Of a stretch of 64,000 bases of DNA, positions 55,229-64,000 are shown one piece after another. Numbering within the stretch: the stretch's first letter is position 1; each line of letters opens with the position of its first letter. Under the pieces are notes generated by a model. That model was not told the origin of the DNA. It did no database searches and saw nothing but the letters and a program-made list of their open reading frames with translations. Origin of the DNA: Girardinichthys multiradiatus (lineage: Eukaryota; Chordata; Actinopteri; Cyprinodontiformes; Goodeidae). The DNA is taken from positions 33,382,147-33,446,146 of the forward strand of contig NC_061797.1 of the NCBI RefSeq assembly GCF_021462225.1, given 5' to 3'. A program made the position numbers and the translations under genes.

Positions 55229-57399
55229 AACCGAGGAATAAATAATTCCATTTTTTATTTTTATATTTCTTTTTTTTTATGTTAATGTAACAATATTTTT
55301 GTACTTTGCAAAAAAACTGTATAATCACATCCTGATGACTTTAAGCATTTACTTTTTTTAATATGGGGATGTCTTTAAAAAAAAAAACTTCTTTACCTTC
55401 CTGATTGAAGTCTTATGACTACAGTTGCTGCCAAATAATTCTGAGCATTTAAAACGTTTTTTTTCCTTCATTTGTTTTTGCAGAAATTCATTTTTATATG
55501 AAGACTTTGTGCAAACAAAGACTTCGCTTCCTCTTGGTGGGAAGTTATTGAAGTCATTCGGAAGTGCTTCTGTGTTGGGAATACTATATATCTGTCATTT
55601 CACAATTTACTTTCAGAGTCCATTTGATGGCCTGTTATCTGTTTAGAGGAACACATGGTCTACATAAAGCACAACTAAACTCAAAATTGAAATGAACTGA
55701 AAACTCTCGCTCGAGTCAGTTCTCTATTCCTCCTCCTGGATGAAAACCACATTGTTCCTTTGAATCTGGTGTTTTATTATCTATTTTAGCAAGACAAAGA
55801 CAGAGTAGGCTAACAGGATAAAAAATATATATATGTAGCAAAATCATAACTGACAGATTGTCTGAATCCCTTAGCCTGACTAAAACTCCTGTTTGATAAG
55901 TTGACGACTCACATATTCATTGTCTTGTCTCTGCATCTGCTGCAAACAGTCTAGCTTGCAGGTAGTTTTCAGCTGCCCCCAGAGTTCAACAAGGAGAACA
56001 AGCTTTACTGTGGCTCTCCGTCCTGATAGTTCAGCTATCCGTCCCATTCAGACTGTTCCATTTCTCTTATATTCCAGGAAAGATCTGGACTGAACCCTCT
56101 TATAAGTCAGTTGAGTCAGTCCCATATTGTCTGAGTTGACATTTTTTAATAATCCATGAAATTATGTGTTCTGCTTAAATAAACCTTAAGCATTCAGTTT
56201 TAATGGTTTTATGCATCCTCTGCTGGCCGGAAACTTTAATGTTTAAAGCAGCAAAGTCCAGCCTTGGTAAAAAGCAATAAAATATTGCAAAACCAATGTG
56301 AGTAGATGTAGAAGGCTGTTTTTGTGATGATGCTATCATGTGAAACCGAGCAGCTAATTAATATCAAATTCTTTTCACATTATAGGAATCATAAGACAAA
56401 CTCAAACTCCCACATAAATGGATCACAGACTTCGACTTTAATGTGCACGGAAGAAACTTGGTGATGATGCACCAAAAACATATATTTTTAGATCATTGTC
56501 CTTGCATAGTTTACAGACAGTTCATTGCACTCCACTCACATTTTGTCACAGTACAACCAAAGCCATAAGCCAACAGTATTTGAGTGGAATGTTATACACC
56601 AACGAGAAGTAGAAAATAATTGTGTTTTTACAGATACAAATCTCAAAGGTGCAGTCTGCATTTGTATTTAGTATCCTTGATTGAATCCTTTGTAGAACCA
56701 CGTTTGAGTGCAATTAAACCTGCAGGCCTTATGGGGTACACATAAAGACTGTTTTTATTTTCCATTTCAATTTCATTCAAGATTCAATAGAAATAGTCTG
56801 TGAACAATTTCACAATTCTGTTGGAAAGGAAACCTTGTTTTGCAGCCCCTAACAGTTCTTATTTTCTAGAATTGTTCTGTATTTAGCAACATCCATCTTC
56901 CAATTAACCCTTACTAGCCTTCCTGTCCCTGCAGAAGAAACGCATGCCCACAGCACCATGCTACCACTCCCATGTTTCACTGGAGGGTTCAGTTTCTAGA
57001 TGTGCAAAGCTGAAAGAGACACACTCCAAAAGACTTGCAGCTGTAACTGCAGCAAAATGTGGTTCTACAAAGTGTTGACTCGTGGAGGTTTTCACTTCAA
57101 AGTTATGCACAACTTTTTGTTAATTTCTCACCACCAAAAACCAGATATGTGTGGCTGTAACAGAACACAATGTGTTCATGGAGTATGAACATAATGCTTC
57201 TTTGCATAACAAATGGCATCTGCAGTCATAACATATTTACTTCCTTCTACTTTTATATTGAGATATTATTTTATATTTCTTTTTACCTTGTCCCTGCAAA
57301 AGATTTTTAGAATTTTGTTTTTGAGCAGACCACCTAAGAGCAGTTCTCTCTCCCAAACAGAAGGGGGCGGATGTCTGTCTTTGCCGCGCCCAATCTCCC
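55229..57399. other. Intergenic region PWWP gene to ahctf1
   Basis: Contains the PWWP gene 3' UTR (an AATAAA at 55237-55242 lies very close to the stop, so a later signal may be used) and a decayed Tc1-like remnant at 56500-57090. No further gene is supported. Confidence 0.5.
56500..57090 (+). repeat. Degenerate Tc1/mariner-like remnant
   Basis: The left part (acattttgtcacagtacaac near 56538) and right part (gacttgcagctgtaactgca at 57033-57052, gttgactcgtggaggttttc near 57073) match the family seen at 341-1120. No usable transposase frame remains. Confidence 0.6.
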
Positions 57400-57635
57400 A
57401 GAAACGAGGCTGACAAAGAAGAACTGTACGGCTTACTTTCTCACTGTGGAAATGGCGCTTCGTGTTGTGAAAGCCTGAAGTCTGCTGAGGCTTTCGTTCC
57501 TGATATTTTTTAACACCTTGATGACTATTGGAATTATTGTATTTTGAGAACAATCGGATTATGACAGAGGAAGGAGAGATTCTTGGGGAAAAACAAAGCA
57601 ACAGTGGCTCCGAAGCCTTCATCATTCTTGGACAG
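57400..57635 (+). promoter_or_regulatory. ahctf1: ahctf1 first exon (non-coding or uORF-bearing) and promoter region
   Basis: An exon ends at 57635 (CTTGGACAG then gtagtg). Upstream (57330-57440) is GC-richer and contains the likely promoter. The start is approximate. It carries a 25-codon upstream frame described separately. The 3 kb intron that follows is the 5' intron of ahctf1. Confidence 0.6.
57561..57635 (+). promoter_or_regulatory. 25-codon uORF that stops 3 bases before the ahctf1 start after splicing
   Basis: ATG at 57561 opens MTEEGEILGEKQ followed by SNSGSEAFIILGQ and reaches the donor at a codon boundary. Exon 2 starts TGA ACA ATG, so after splicing the frame stops at once and the ahctf1 ATG follows three bases later. 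Alternatively this exon belongs to a separate transcript whose other exons I cannot see. Confidence 0.5.
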
Positions 57636-60592
57636 GTAGTGTAACGTTGATAGCAGTGCATCACGTTTTCTAGCCTAGCTAGTTCAGATGTAACACAACC
57701 CTACACTCCCCTTATGTTGGTTAAACATTTAGAAACGATTTGCAATAAAAGCATTACTGCGCCTTATTGAGACGGATTTACCCACGGTGTTGTCAGGAGC
57801 TACAAGCTATCTGTGCTCAGCCTGACGTTATATTTGAACTGCCTTAGCATGGCCACCAGAGTAAAAGCGGTTTAACTAAAGGAGTCAAGTTTTTGCAAGT
57901 GGCAAGGTAAAAAGTTACATCTGCTGTGATATCCATCGCGGCTATTGACCTATAAACCTAGCAATAATTAAGAGATGTGCTTTCTGGTTCCAAGTTAGCT
58001 GCGTTAGCAAGAGTAGCAACGGAGCCCAAGCTAGCCGTTTCAACTATCCCGACTTTCCTTAGAGCAGTCAATAACTATACTTGTCAGCTTCTTTTTCGCT
58101 TGCTGTAGCATAAATATAATCAGTTGTCACAATATAATGGGACTGCCAAACCCCCGCATACTGTTGGCTATCGTTGGGTCGTGTAGTTAAAGTTTTTACG
58201 ATAAAGCTAATTGAACTAATCCCGTGTGACCTTGTATGCTAACAGCCGGCTAATGCAACTGAAGGAAGACCGAAAAACATGCTTAATCCTTTGTATAGGC
58301 CTTTAAATATTGACATTTCCAACCAGTCGGTAAAGTAGGCTACCTTTAACAGAATAATGCTGATATATATTTTTCTAAAAGGGTAAATGGCTAGTTTAGC
58401 TGCTCTTGGTGAAGTTAACCCAACGTCGGTAAGTATAGTCCGTGAGGCTAATTGTACTACAGGTGATGAAAGTTTTCCATAAGTATCGTTATGTACCGCT
58501 TTAATCTTGCTTCATATATCTTGACTTATAACATGTATGTTTATGTTAAATGCCATCACCCCCAGCAACCCAGGCTTTTACGAGTGCAATTGCTCGTGTT
58601 GTATCAATCCAACCGTGTCTTGTATAAACTATTTAGGTTTTTGGTCTGTCGGTAATGTGTGTTGCCCCATTAAAACTCAGAATGCCGCTTTTGTTGTTGT
58701 TTTAGTGTTTTTTTTTTTTTTACATTTATTTGTCCACATGTGCTGTCTAGCGTGTCTCTATGCCAGCTGGCTGGTTGCGCGGGAGTTCACTTGAATCCGC
58801 TGTCCCCCCCCCACCCCCCCAGCGGTCACAGAGGGCAGTGTTGTGTCAGTTTTAACACACTGTCTCTTACACTTATGTAGGAGACATTGTCTGGTTGGTT
58901 CAGCAGTTCAATAGCTAGACTTTAAGACTGTGAAAAAGTAAATAGAAGTAAACCAATAAAGGAAACACCAGACGAAAAAAAAACACACACTTGAAGCTTT
59001 GTTGTTCAGGACTGCTTCAAGGTTTTGAGTGGAGATGAACTAGTTGAAAGGCCAGAGGTCAGAATCATCCAATTTTGCCCAGAGCAGTGATTGGCAGACC
59101 CCTATTCATTAAGTAATGGGTAAAATACTAAGAACCAACATCATGTACTTTGATACACTTTTTGAGTTTAATAAAAATCAGATAAAGGTGAGGGACATAC
59201 GCTGATGCATAAATTGGGATAATTCAGTTTACTGTTGAATTTACAACTACTATAAAGGAACCTGCAGCACATTTTGTCTCCTCTGTGTTTTTGCCTCTTG
59301 AGGAAGAAAATCTGAATCTTTCAAATTTGGAATGAGCAGGTTAGACCTCTCAATCAACGATTCTCCACTCTTTCTGAGAAAATCTTGTGGATCTTTCATC
59401 TGTTGAATTTATTGTTGTTTTTGTTTGAGCCACTTGCAGTAATTATGTATTTTACAGGCATAACAGAGGCACCTAAACCAAACCAAGAAACCTGCTTGAT
59501 CTCTTCACAAACAGACTGGTGTGCAAGGAATCTATTTGAACTTATGTTTTTCAGGCACTTTGTCGTTAGTGGCCTGTCATGCAGACATATAACTCATTTC
59601 TGTTTCTTTTTGGGGAGTTTTTGAAAAACGGTAACACTCCAACAGACACAAAATATATTATTTTCCACAAACCTTTACCTGAAATGTTGCCATGATGTAG
59701 CTGGATCATCTCTGAAAAACTAGATGCATATATCAAGTCTGCTGTCAAGTCTTGTTCTTTTCTTTTAGAAAGGCTTCTCTAAAACATTGACACACCATAC
59801 ACCAAGCCAGGGTTTGGCAAGAACATGCAGTTTCCAAGAAACTTTGAAAAGAAAACCTGAGATTTTTTTGTTTAATAGATCACAGAATCCAAAGCTCATA
59901 GAGAACAAAGTCATGATGAGAGGTGCCAAAGATTTAAGAGAATTGTTGTATCAAGTTTTTCTTAAGTATCAATAAGATAAAAGCTGGACCCTGCAATTGC
60001 CTTATTAGTTATTCTTGTTGTTCTTTACTCTATCAGTTTACCAAAGCTCGCTGTTAGGCTGTACATGTGATAACAGATGTGCAGCAGCCTGCAGGGTTGT
60101 TGAGTAGGACCTAAGCTCAAGTTCAGGCCCAGTTGTCAGCGGCTGTGCTTCGAAACAAAGCACTCATTCGAGCTAAAAACTCAGCCGAACACATGGAGAC
60201 CAAGTTGAGGTGTGTCCTCTAGATTTTCTTTTTTCTCTGCACTAGAGGCCTTTATTTTTGATAGTAGGCAGACAGGAAGGAGTGGCAAAGAGAAAGGGAG
60301 ACATTCGGCAAAGGTCGCCGGGTCCGGGACTCGAACCCGGGACGGCTGCTTCGTGGACTATAGCCTCAATATGTGGTCCCTCGCTAACCCCTACACCACC
60401 AGTGCCACGCCTGTCCTCTAGATTTTAAGAATTATTGATGAATGTGTGTCTGGGTTGTGTGTAATCTAGATCATGTACAGTAAAATGCCTCTGAATCACA
60501 AATGTGTGGTCAGAAGAGCAATTGGTGCCTTATTTTTAAGGCACAAAAATAAGGTGAATAAAATCAAATTTCCTCTGCTTTTTTTGACACAG
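57636..60592 (+). other. ahctf1 intron 1
   Basis: Nearly 3 kb. The first 800 bases have a balanced, CpG-containing composition, as is common near promoters. A poly-C run lies at 58804-58820. A tRNA-derived SINE is at 60240-60412. No other exon is recognisable. Confidence 0.5.
60240..60412 (-). mobile_element. tRNA-derived SINE (minus strand)
   Basis: Read on the minus strand, the head holds an A-box-like TGGTGTAGGGGTTAGCGAGG and a B-box GGTTCGAGTCC within a CCCGGGTTCGAGTCCCGG stem (60324-60341). A tRNA-unrelated body follows, ending near CTATCAAAAATAAAGGCC. This is a SINE head, not a functional tRNA gene: the arms do not fold into a full cloverleaf by eye. It lies in ahctf1 intron 1. Confidence 0.8.
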
Positions 60593-60598
60593 TGAACA

Positions 60599-61309
60599 AT
60601 GCATGACTTGACTGCCCAAGTCACCAGCAGCCTGCTGCCCTTCTCAGGAGTGACTGTAGATGCTCTGGGTGAGGATGAGATCAGCCTGGACTGTGTTCTT
60701 CATGGCAAGTTCACTGTTGGTAAGAACGTTTATACAACATTATTACTAATTTATCATTTTCTGTTCTGTGCCAGCAAGAGTGTTGAAAATTGTTTGAATT
60801 ATTTTATAAGAAATAAAACTAATATAATATTTTAGAACCGTCTTTCAGTTCATATTCCTTTGATTTATTTACCGCTTTAGGATGTATCTTATTGATATAA
60901 TACATGGAAATCCAGCAGCTTAAAGAAATTCAGTCACAGTTTATATCAGACTATCAGACTAAGACAATACCGATGTTTATTCTTAATAACTGATTCTAAA
61001 GTCACATTCATAGAAAATACATGCTTAAATCTTTTTCTTTTTAATTTACAGAAAAAAACAACAATTTCTAGATTACATTCACCTAATTTACTGAATTGTT
61101 TCAGTTACCTTTAACGTAAATTATAACCGAGGTTATATTTCTTTATCTTCATACGAAGGTCAAAGCGGGTTGGCCTGGTTGGCCAGTGGACCCCATCTGG
61201 AGGTTGTCCACGCAGTGACAGGAGAGCGGCTGTCTGCACACTGTTTCAGTGGCGGCGGAGAGCATCCACCCATTGTCCTCACTGCCAGGGATTTCGGCTG
61301 GCTCAAACG
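60599..61309 (+). CDS. ahctf1: ahctf1 / ELYS nucleoporin, N-terminal two coding exons (gene continues beyond window)
   Basis: Exon 2 (60593-60719) starts [20 protein letters not shown], ends FTVG and joins in phase to exon 3 (61159-61309): [20 protein letters not shown], then [17 protein letters not shown] and GWLKR. Human ELYS begins MRDLRAQVTSGLLPFPEVTL, ...[20 protein letters not shown] as I recall, so orthology is clear. ELYS/AHCTF1 is a very large protein that binds chromatin by AT hooks and recruits the Nup107-160 complex to start nuclear pore assembly after mitosis; these exons begin its N-terminal beta-propeller. The exon 3 donor (AAACG then gtcaga) is inferred from the human boundary. 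About 30 more exons must lie to the right. The first 112 bases of exon 2 also occur inside a transposon at 52368-52497. Confidence 0.92.
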
Positions 61310-61619
61310 GTCAGAGCTCAAGTTCACCCACCTCTTGCCTATCTCTTGTTTCTTTTCTGATAGGTGATCAATAGACCGATATCAGTTGTTTTAACATTTA
61401 AAGGTGCATTGTTCTGCAGCAGCGTATAAAATGTGGTCAATGTGGAGCTATCAGTGCTGAAAAAAGATGGGACGTTAAAAGTAGTAACCATACAGTGCAG
61501 AAATATTGTTGCAAGAAACTGAAAAAACATATGACCGAGTAAAATGTTTCTCTTTATAAAATACTTTTATTCTCTGTAGGAAGACAAATGTGTGTTCTGA
61601 TCACGTTTAATTAAATTAA

Positions 61620-62110
61620 ATTAAATTCAGTTCATTTATACAGCGCCAATTCACAACACATGTTGTCTCAAGGCACTTTACAACAGTCAGGTACATACAT
61701 TCCAATTAATCCTAACCATTGAACAGTGCAGTCAGAGTTAGTTATTTATTCAAATTGGATAAAAAGTTTTTCTATCTAAGGAAACCCAGCAGATTGCATC
61801 CAGTCAGTGACTTGCAGCATTCACTCCTCCTGGATGAGCATGTAGAGACAGTGGACAGTGACTGGCATTGACTTTGCAGTAATCCCTCATACTGAGCATG
61901 CATGTAGTGACAGTGGAGAGGAAAAACTCCCTTTTAACAGGAAGAAACCTCCAGTAGAACCAGGCTCAGTGTGAACGGCCATCTGCCACGACCGACTGGG
62001 GGTTTGAGAGAACAGAGCAGAGACACAAAGAGAACAAAGAAGCACTGATCCAGGAGTCCTTTCTATGGGAAGGAAAAGTAAATGTTAATGGATGTAGCTC
62101 CTTTAGTCGT
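61620..62110 (-). repeat. Dispersed teleost repeat in ahctf1 intron
   Basis: The segment with CAACACATGTTGTCTCAAGG near 61656 is the reverse complement of 1375-1410. The rest (gaggaaaaactcccttttaa near 61918, cctccagtagaaccaggctc near 61950) forms a longer block without coding capacity. I recognise it as a common fish repeat but cannot give a class. Confidence 0.55.
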
Positions 62111-62459
62111 TTCACCTAGAAAGAAAGAACAGAAAAACTGAGCCAGTTTTCAAGGTTAGAGTCTGAAAGAGAGCACATAGTTTGTTACAGTTTGCACTTT
62201 TCTGTTGAGATGAGTTCAGACAAGTTAGTTTCTGACAGCAGAAAGAGTGACTGACTAGATATTTTCAGTTCTAGCTACAGCTTAGCAGATGTCCTGTTTA
62301 ATTTCCTTCTGACTAGCAGTGGCAGTAAACAAAGTGGCTATATCTGTTTCTGCTCCGCGCATGTCCAGATCTCAAGTAAACAAGGTTGCGTACATGTAAA
62401 CAGGATTTTTGCTGCTGATGCTTTATGCACTGATGACACACATGCAAATCAGCATAATA

Positions 62460-64000
62460 TAGGTCCTTCTCAAAATATTAGCATATTGTGATAAAGTTCA
62501 TTATTTTCCATAATGTCATGATGAAAATGTAACATTCATATATTTTAGATTCATTGCACACTAACTGAAATATTTCAGGTCTTTTATTGTCTTAATACAG
62601 ATGATTTTGGCATACAGCTCATGAAAACCCAAAATTCCTATCTCACAAAATTAGCATATTTCATCCGACCAATAAAAGAAAAGTGTTTTTAAAACAAAAA
62701 ACGTCAACCTTCAAATAATCATGTACAGTTATGCACTCAATACTTGGTCTGGAATCCTTTTGCAGAAATGACTGCTTCAATGCGGCGTGGCATGGAGGCA
62801 ATCAGCCTGTGGCACTGCTGAGGTCTTATGGAGGCCCAGGATGCTTCGATAGCGGCCTTTAGCTCATCCAGAGTGTTGGGTCTTGAGTCTCTCAACGTTC
62901 TCTTCACAATATCCCACAGATTCTCTATGGGGTTCAGGTCAGGAGAGTTGGCAGGCCAATTGAGTACAGTGATACCATGGTCAGTAAACCATTTACCAGT
63001 GGTTTTGGCACTGTGAGCAGGTGCCAGGTCGTGCTGAAAAATGAAATCTTCATCTCCATAAAGCTTTTCAGCAGATGGAAGCATGAAGTGCTCCAAAATC
63101 TCCTGATAGCTAGCTGCATTGACCCTGCCCTTGATAAAACACAGTGGACCAACACCAGCAGCTGACACGGCACCCCAGACCATCACTGACTGTGGGTACT
63201 TGACACTGGACTTCTGGCATTTTGGCATTTCCTTCTCCCCAGTCTTCCTCCAGACTCTGGCACCTTGATTCCTGAATGACATGCAGAATTTGCTTTCATC
63301 CGAAAAAAGTACTTTGGACCACTGAGCAACAGTCCAGTGCTGCTTCTTTGTAGCCCAGGTCAGGCGCTTCTGCCGCTGTTTCTGGTTCAAAAGTGGCTTG
63401 ACCTGGGGAATGCGGCACCTGTAGCCCATTTCCTGCACACGCCTGTGCACGGTGGCTCTGGATGTTTCTACTTCAGACTCAGTCCACTGCTTCCGCAGGT
63501 CCCCCAAGGTCTGGAATCGGCCCTTCTCCACAATCTTCCTCAGGGTCCGGTCACCTCTTCTCATTGTGCAGCGTTTTCTGCCACACATTTTCCTTCCCAC
63601 AGACTTCCCACTGAGGTGCCTTGATACAGCACTCTGGGAACAGCCTATTCGTTCAGAAATTTCTTTCTGTGTCTTACCCTCTTGCTTGAGGGTGTCAATA
63701 GTGGCCTTCTGGACAGCAGTCAGGTCGGCAGTCTTACCCATGATTGGGGTTTTGAGTGATGAACCAGGCTGGGAGTTTTAAAGGCCTCAGGAATCTTTTG
63801 CAGGTGTTTAGAGTTAACTCGTTGATTCAGATGATTAGGTTCATAGCTCGTTTAGAGACCCTTTTAATGATATGCTAATTTTGTGAGATAGGAATTTTGG
63901 GTTTTCATGAGCTGTATGCCAAAATCATCCGTATTAAGACAATAAAAGACCTGAAATATTTCAGTTAGTGTGCAATGAATCTAAAATATATGAATGTTAC
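62460..64000 (-). mobile_element. Tc1-like transposon, family B, copy 3 (cut by the window edge)
   Basis: One end is complete: TAGGTCCTTCTCAAAATATT at 62460, TA before it, with the first base C changed to T. The long inverted repeat, transposase on the minus strand, and most of the other inverted repeat follow, up to position 64000. Orientation is opposite to copies 1 and 2 and to the host gene ahctf1. Confidence 0.93.
62737..63741 (-). CDS. Intact family B Tc1 transposase, DD34E, 334 aa
   Basis: The uninterrupted frame begins [20 protein letters not shown] and ends KGFQTKY. N-terminal paired-like HTH ([20 protein letters not shown], about residues 25-44), a GRKMCGRKR basic linker (about 50-58), second HTH with [19 protein letters not shown], then the DDE core: [23 protein letters not shown] and [12 protein letters not shown], with 34 residues between the second Asp and the Glu. 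This is full length for Tc1-type transposases (about 340 aa). It is the only one of three family B copies here with neither a frameshift nor a deletion, and could in principle be functional. Confidence 0.93.
   Translation of the reverse strand: MGKTADLTAVQKATIDTLKQEGKTQKEISERIGCSQSAVSRHLSGKSVGRKMCGRKRCTMRRGDRTLRKIVEKGRFQTLGDLRKQWTESEVETSRATVHRRVQEMGYRCRIPQVKPLLNQKQRQKRLTWATKKQHWTVAQWSKVLFSDESKFCMSFRNQGARVWRKTGEKEMPKCQKSSVKYPQSVMVWGAVSAAGVGPLCFIKGRVNAASYQEILEHFMLPSAEKLYGDEDFIFQHDLAPAHSAKTTGKWFTDHGITVLNWPANSPDLNPIENLWDIVKRTLRDSRPNTLDELKAAIEASWASIRPQQCHRLIASMPRRIEAVISAKGFQTKY

Noticed and set aside
60315..60400. Possible tRNA gene on the minus strand
   Set aside because: B-box and A-box-like sequences are present but the full cloverleaf is not, and a SINE body follows.
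1..64000. CRISPR array, bacterial operon, integron or phage features
   Set aside because: None seen; the window has introns and vertebrate repeats throughout.

Overview
This is a gene-bearing stretch of vertebrate, almost certainly ray-finned fish, nuclear DNA. The evidence is split genes with GT-AG introns, orthologues of vertebrate genes, and a repeat load typical of teleosts: Tc1-like DD34E transposons, L2-type LINEs, a tRNA-derived SINE and an endogenous retrovirus. I cannot name the species.

Gene layout: (1) 87-1876 (+), the 3' end of cgref1, an EF-hand secreted protein. (2) 3095-5401 (+), complete efcab2/DRC8, 7 coding exons, 156 aa. (3) 8291-15930 (-), a complete ADP-dependent glucokinase family gene, probably adpgk2, 7 exons, 493 aa. 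(4) 29692-33059 (-), the complete cathepsin B coding region, 9 coding exons, 330 aa, with a non-coding first exon ending at 35231. (5) 44580-55228 (+), a complete PWWP/MUM1-family chromatin gene, 13 coding exons, 558 aa. (6) 57400 to the right edge (+), the 5' end of ahctf1 (ELYS nucleoporin). All exon phases were checked by hand and close in frame. These are unrelated housekeeping or tissue genes, not an operon-like system. In human, efcab2 and ahctf1 both lie in 1q44, so part of the order may be old synteny.

Mobile DNA: 16472-28474 is a nested stack. A minus-strand L2 was split by a Tc1-like element (family A). That element was split by a 10 kb endogenous retrovirus with almost identical LTRs. 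The retrovirus was itself hit by a plus-strand L2, a second Tc1-like family (B) and another LINE. Family B also sits in an intron of the PWWP gene (45391-46957) and at the right edge (62460 onward), where its transposase frame is intact. A 2.4 kb LINE with a 13 bp target duplication lies at 37359-39770.

Most unusual object: the family A Tc1 copy in intron 11 of the PWWP gene (51465-53162) carries a 130 bp segment (52368-52497). By eye it is base-for-base the same as ahctf1 intron-1/exon-2 sequence (60575-60704), including the splice acceptor and the ahctf1 start codon. This looks like a recent capture of a host exon fragment by a DNA transposon about 8 kb from the donor gene.
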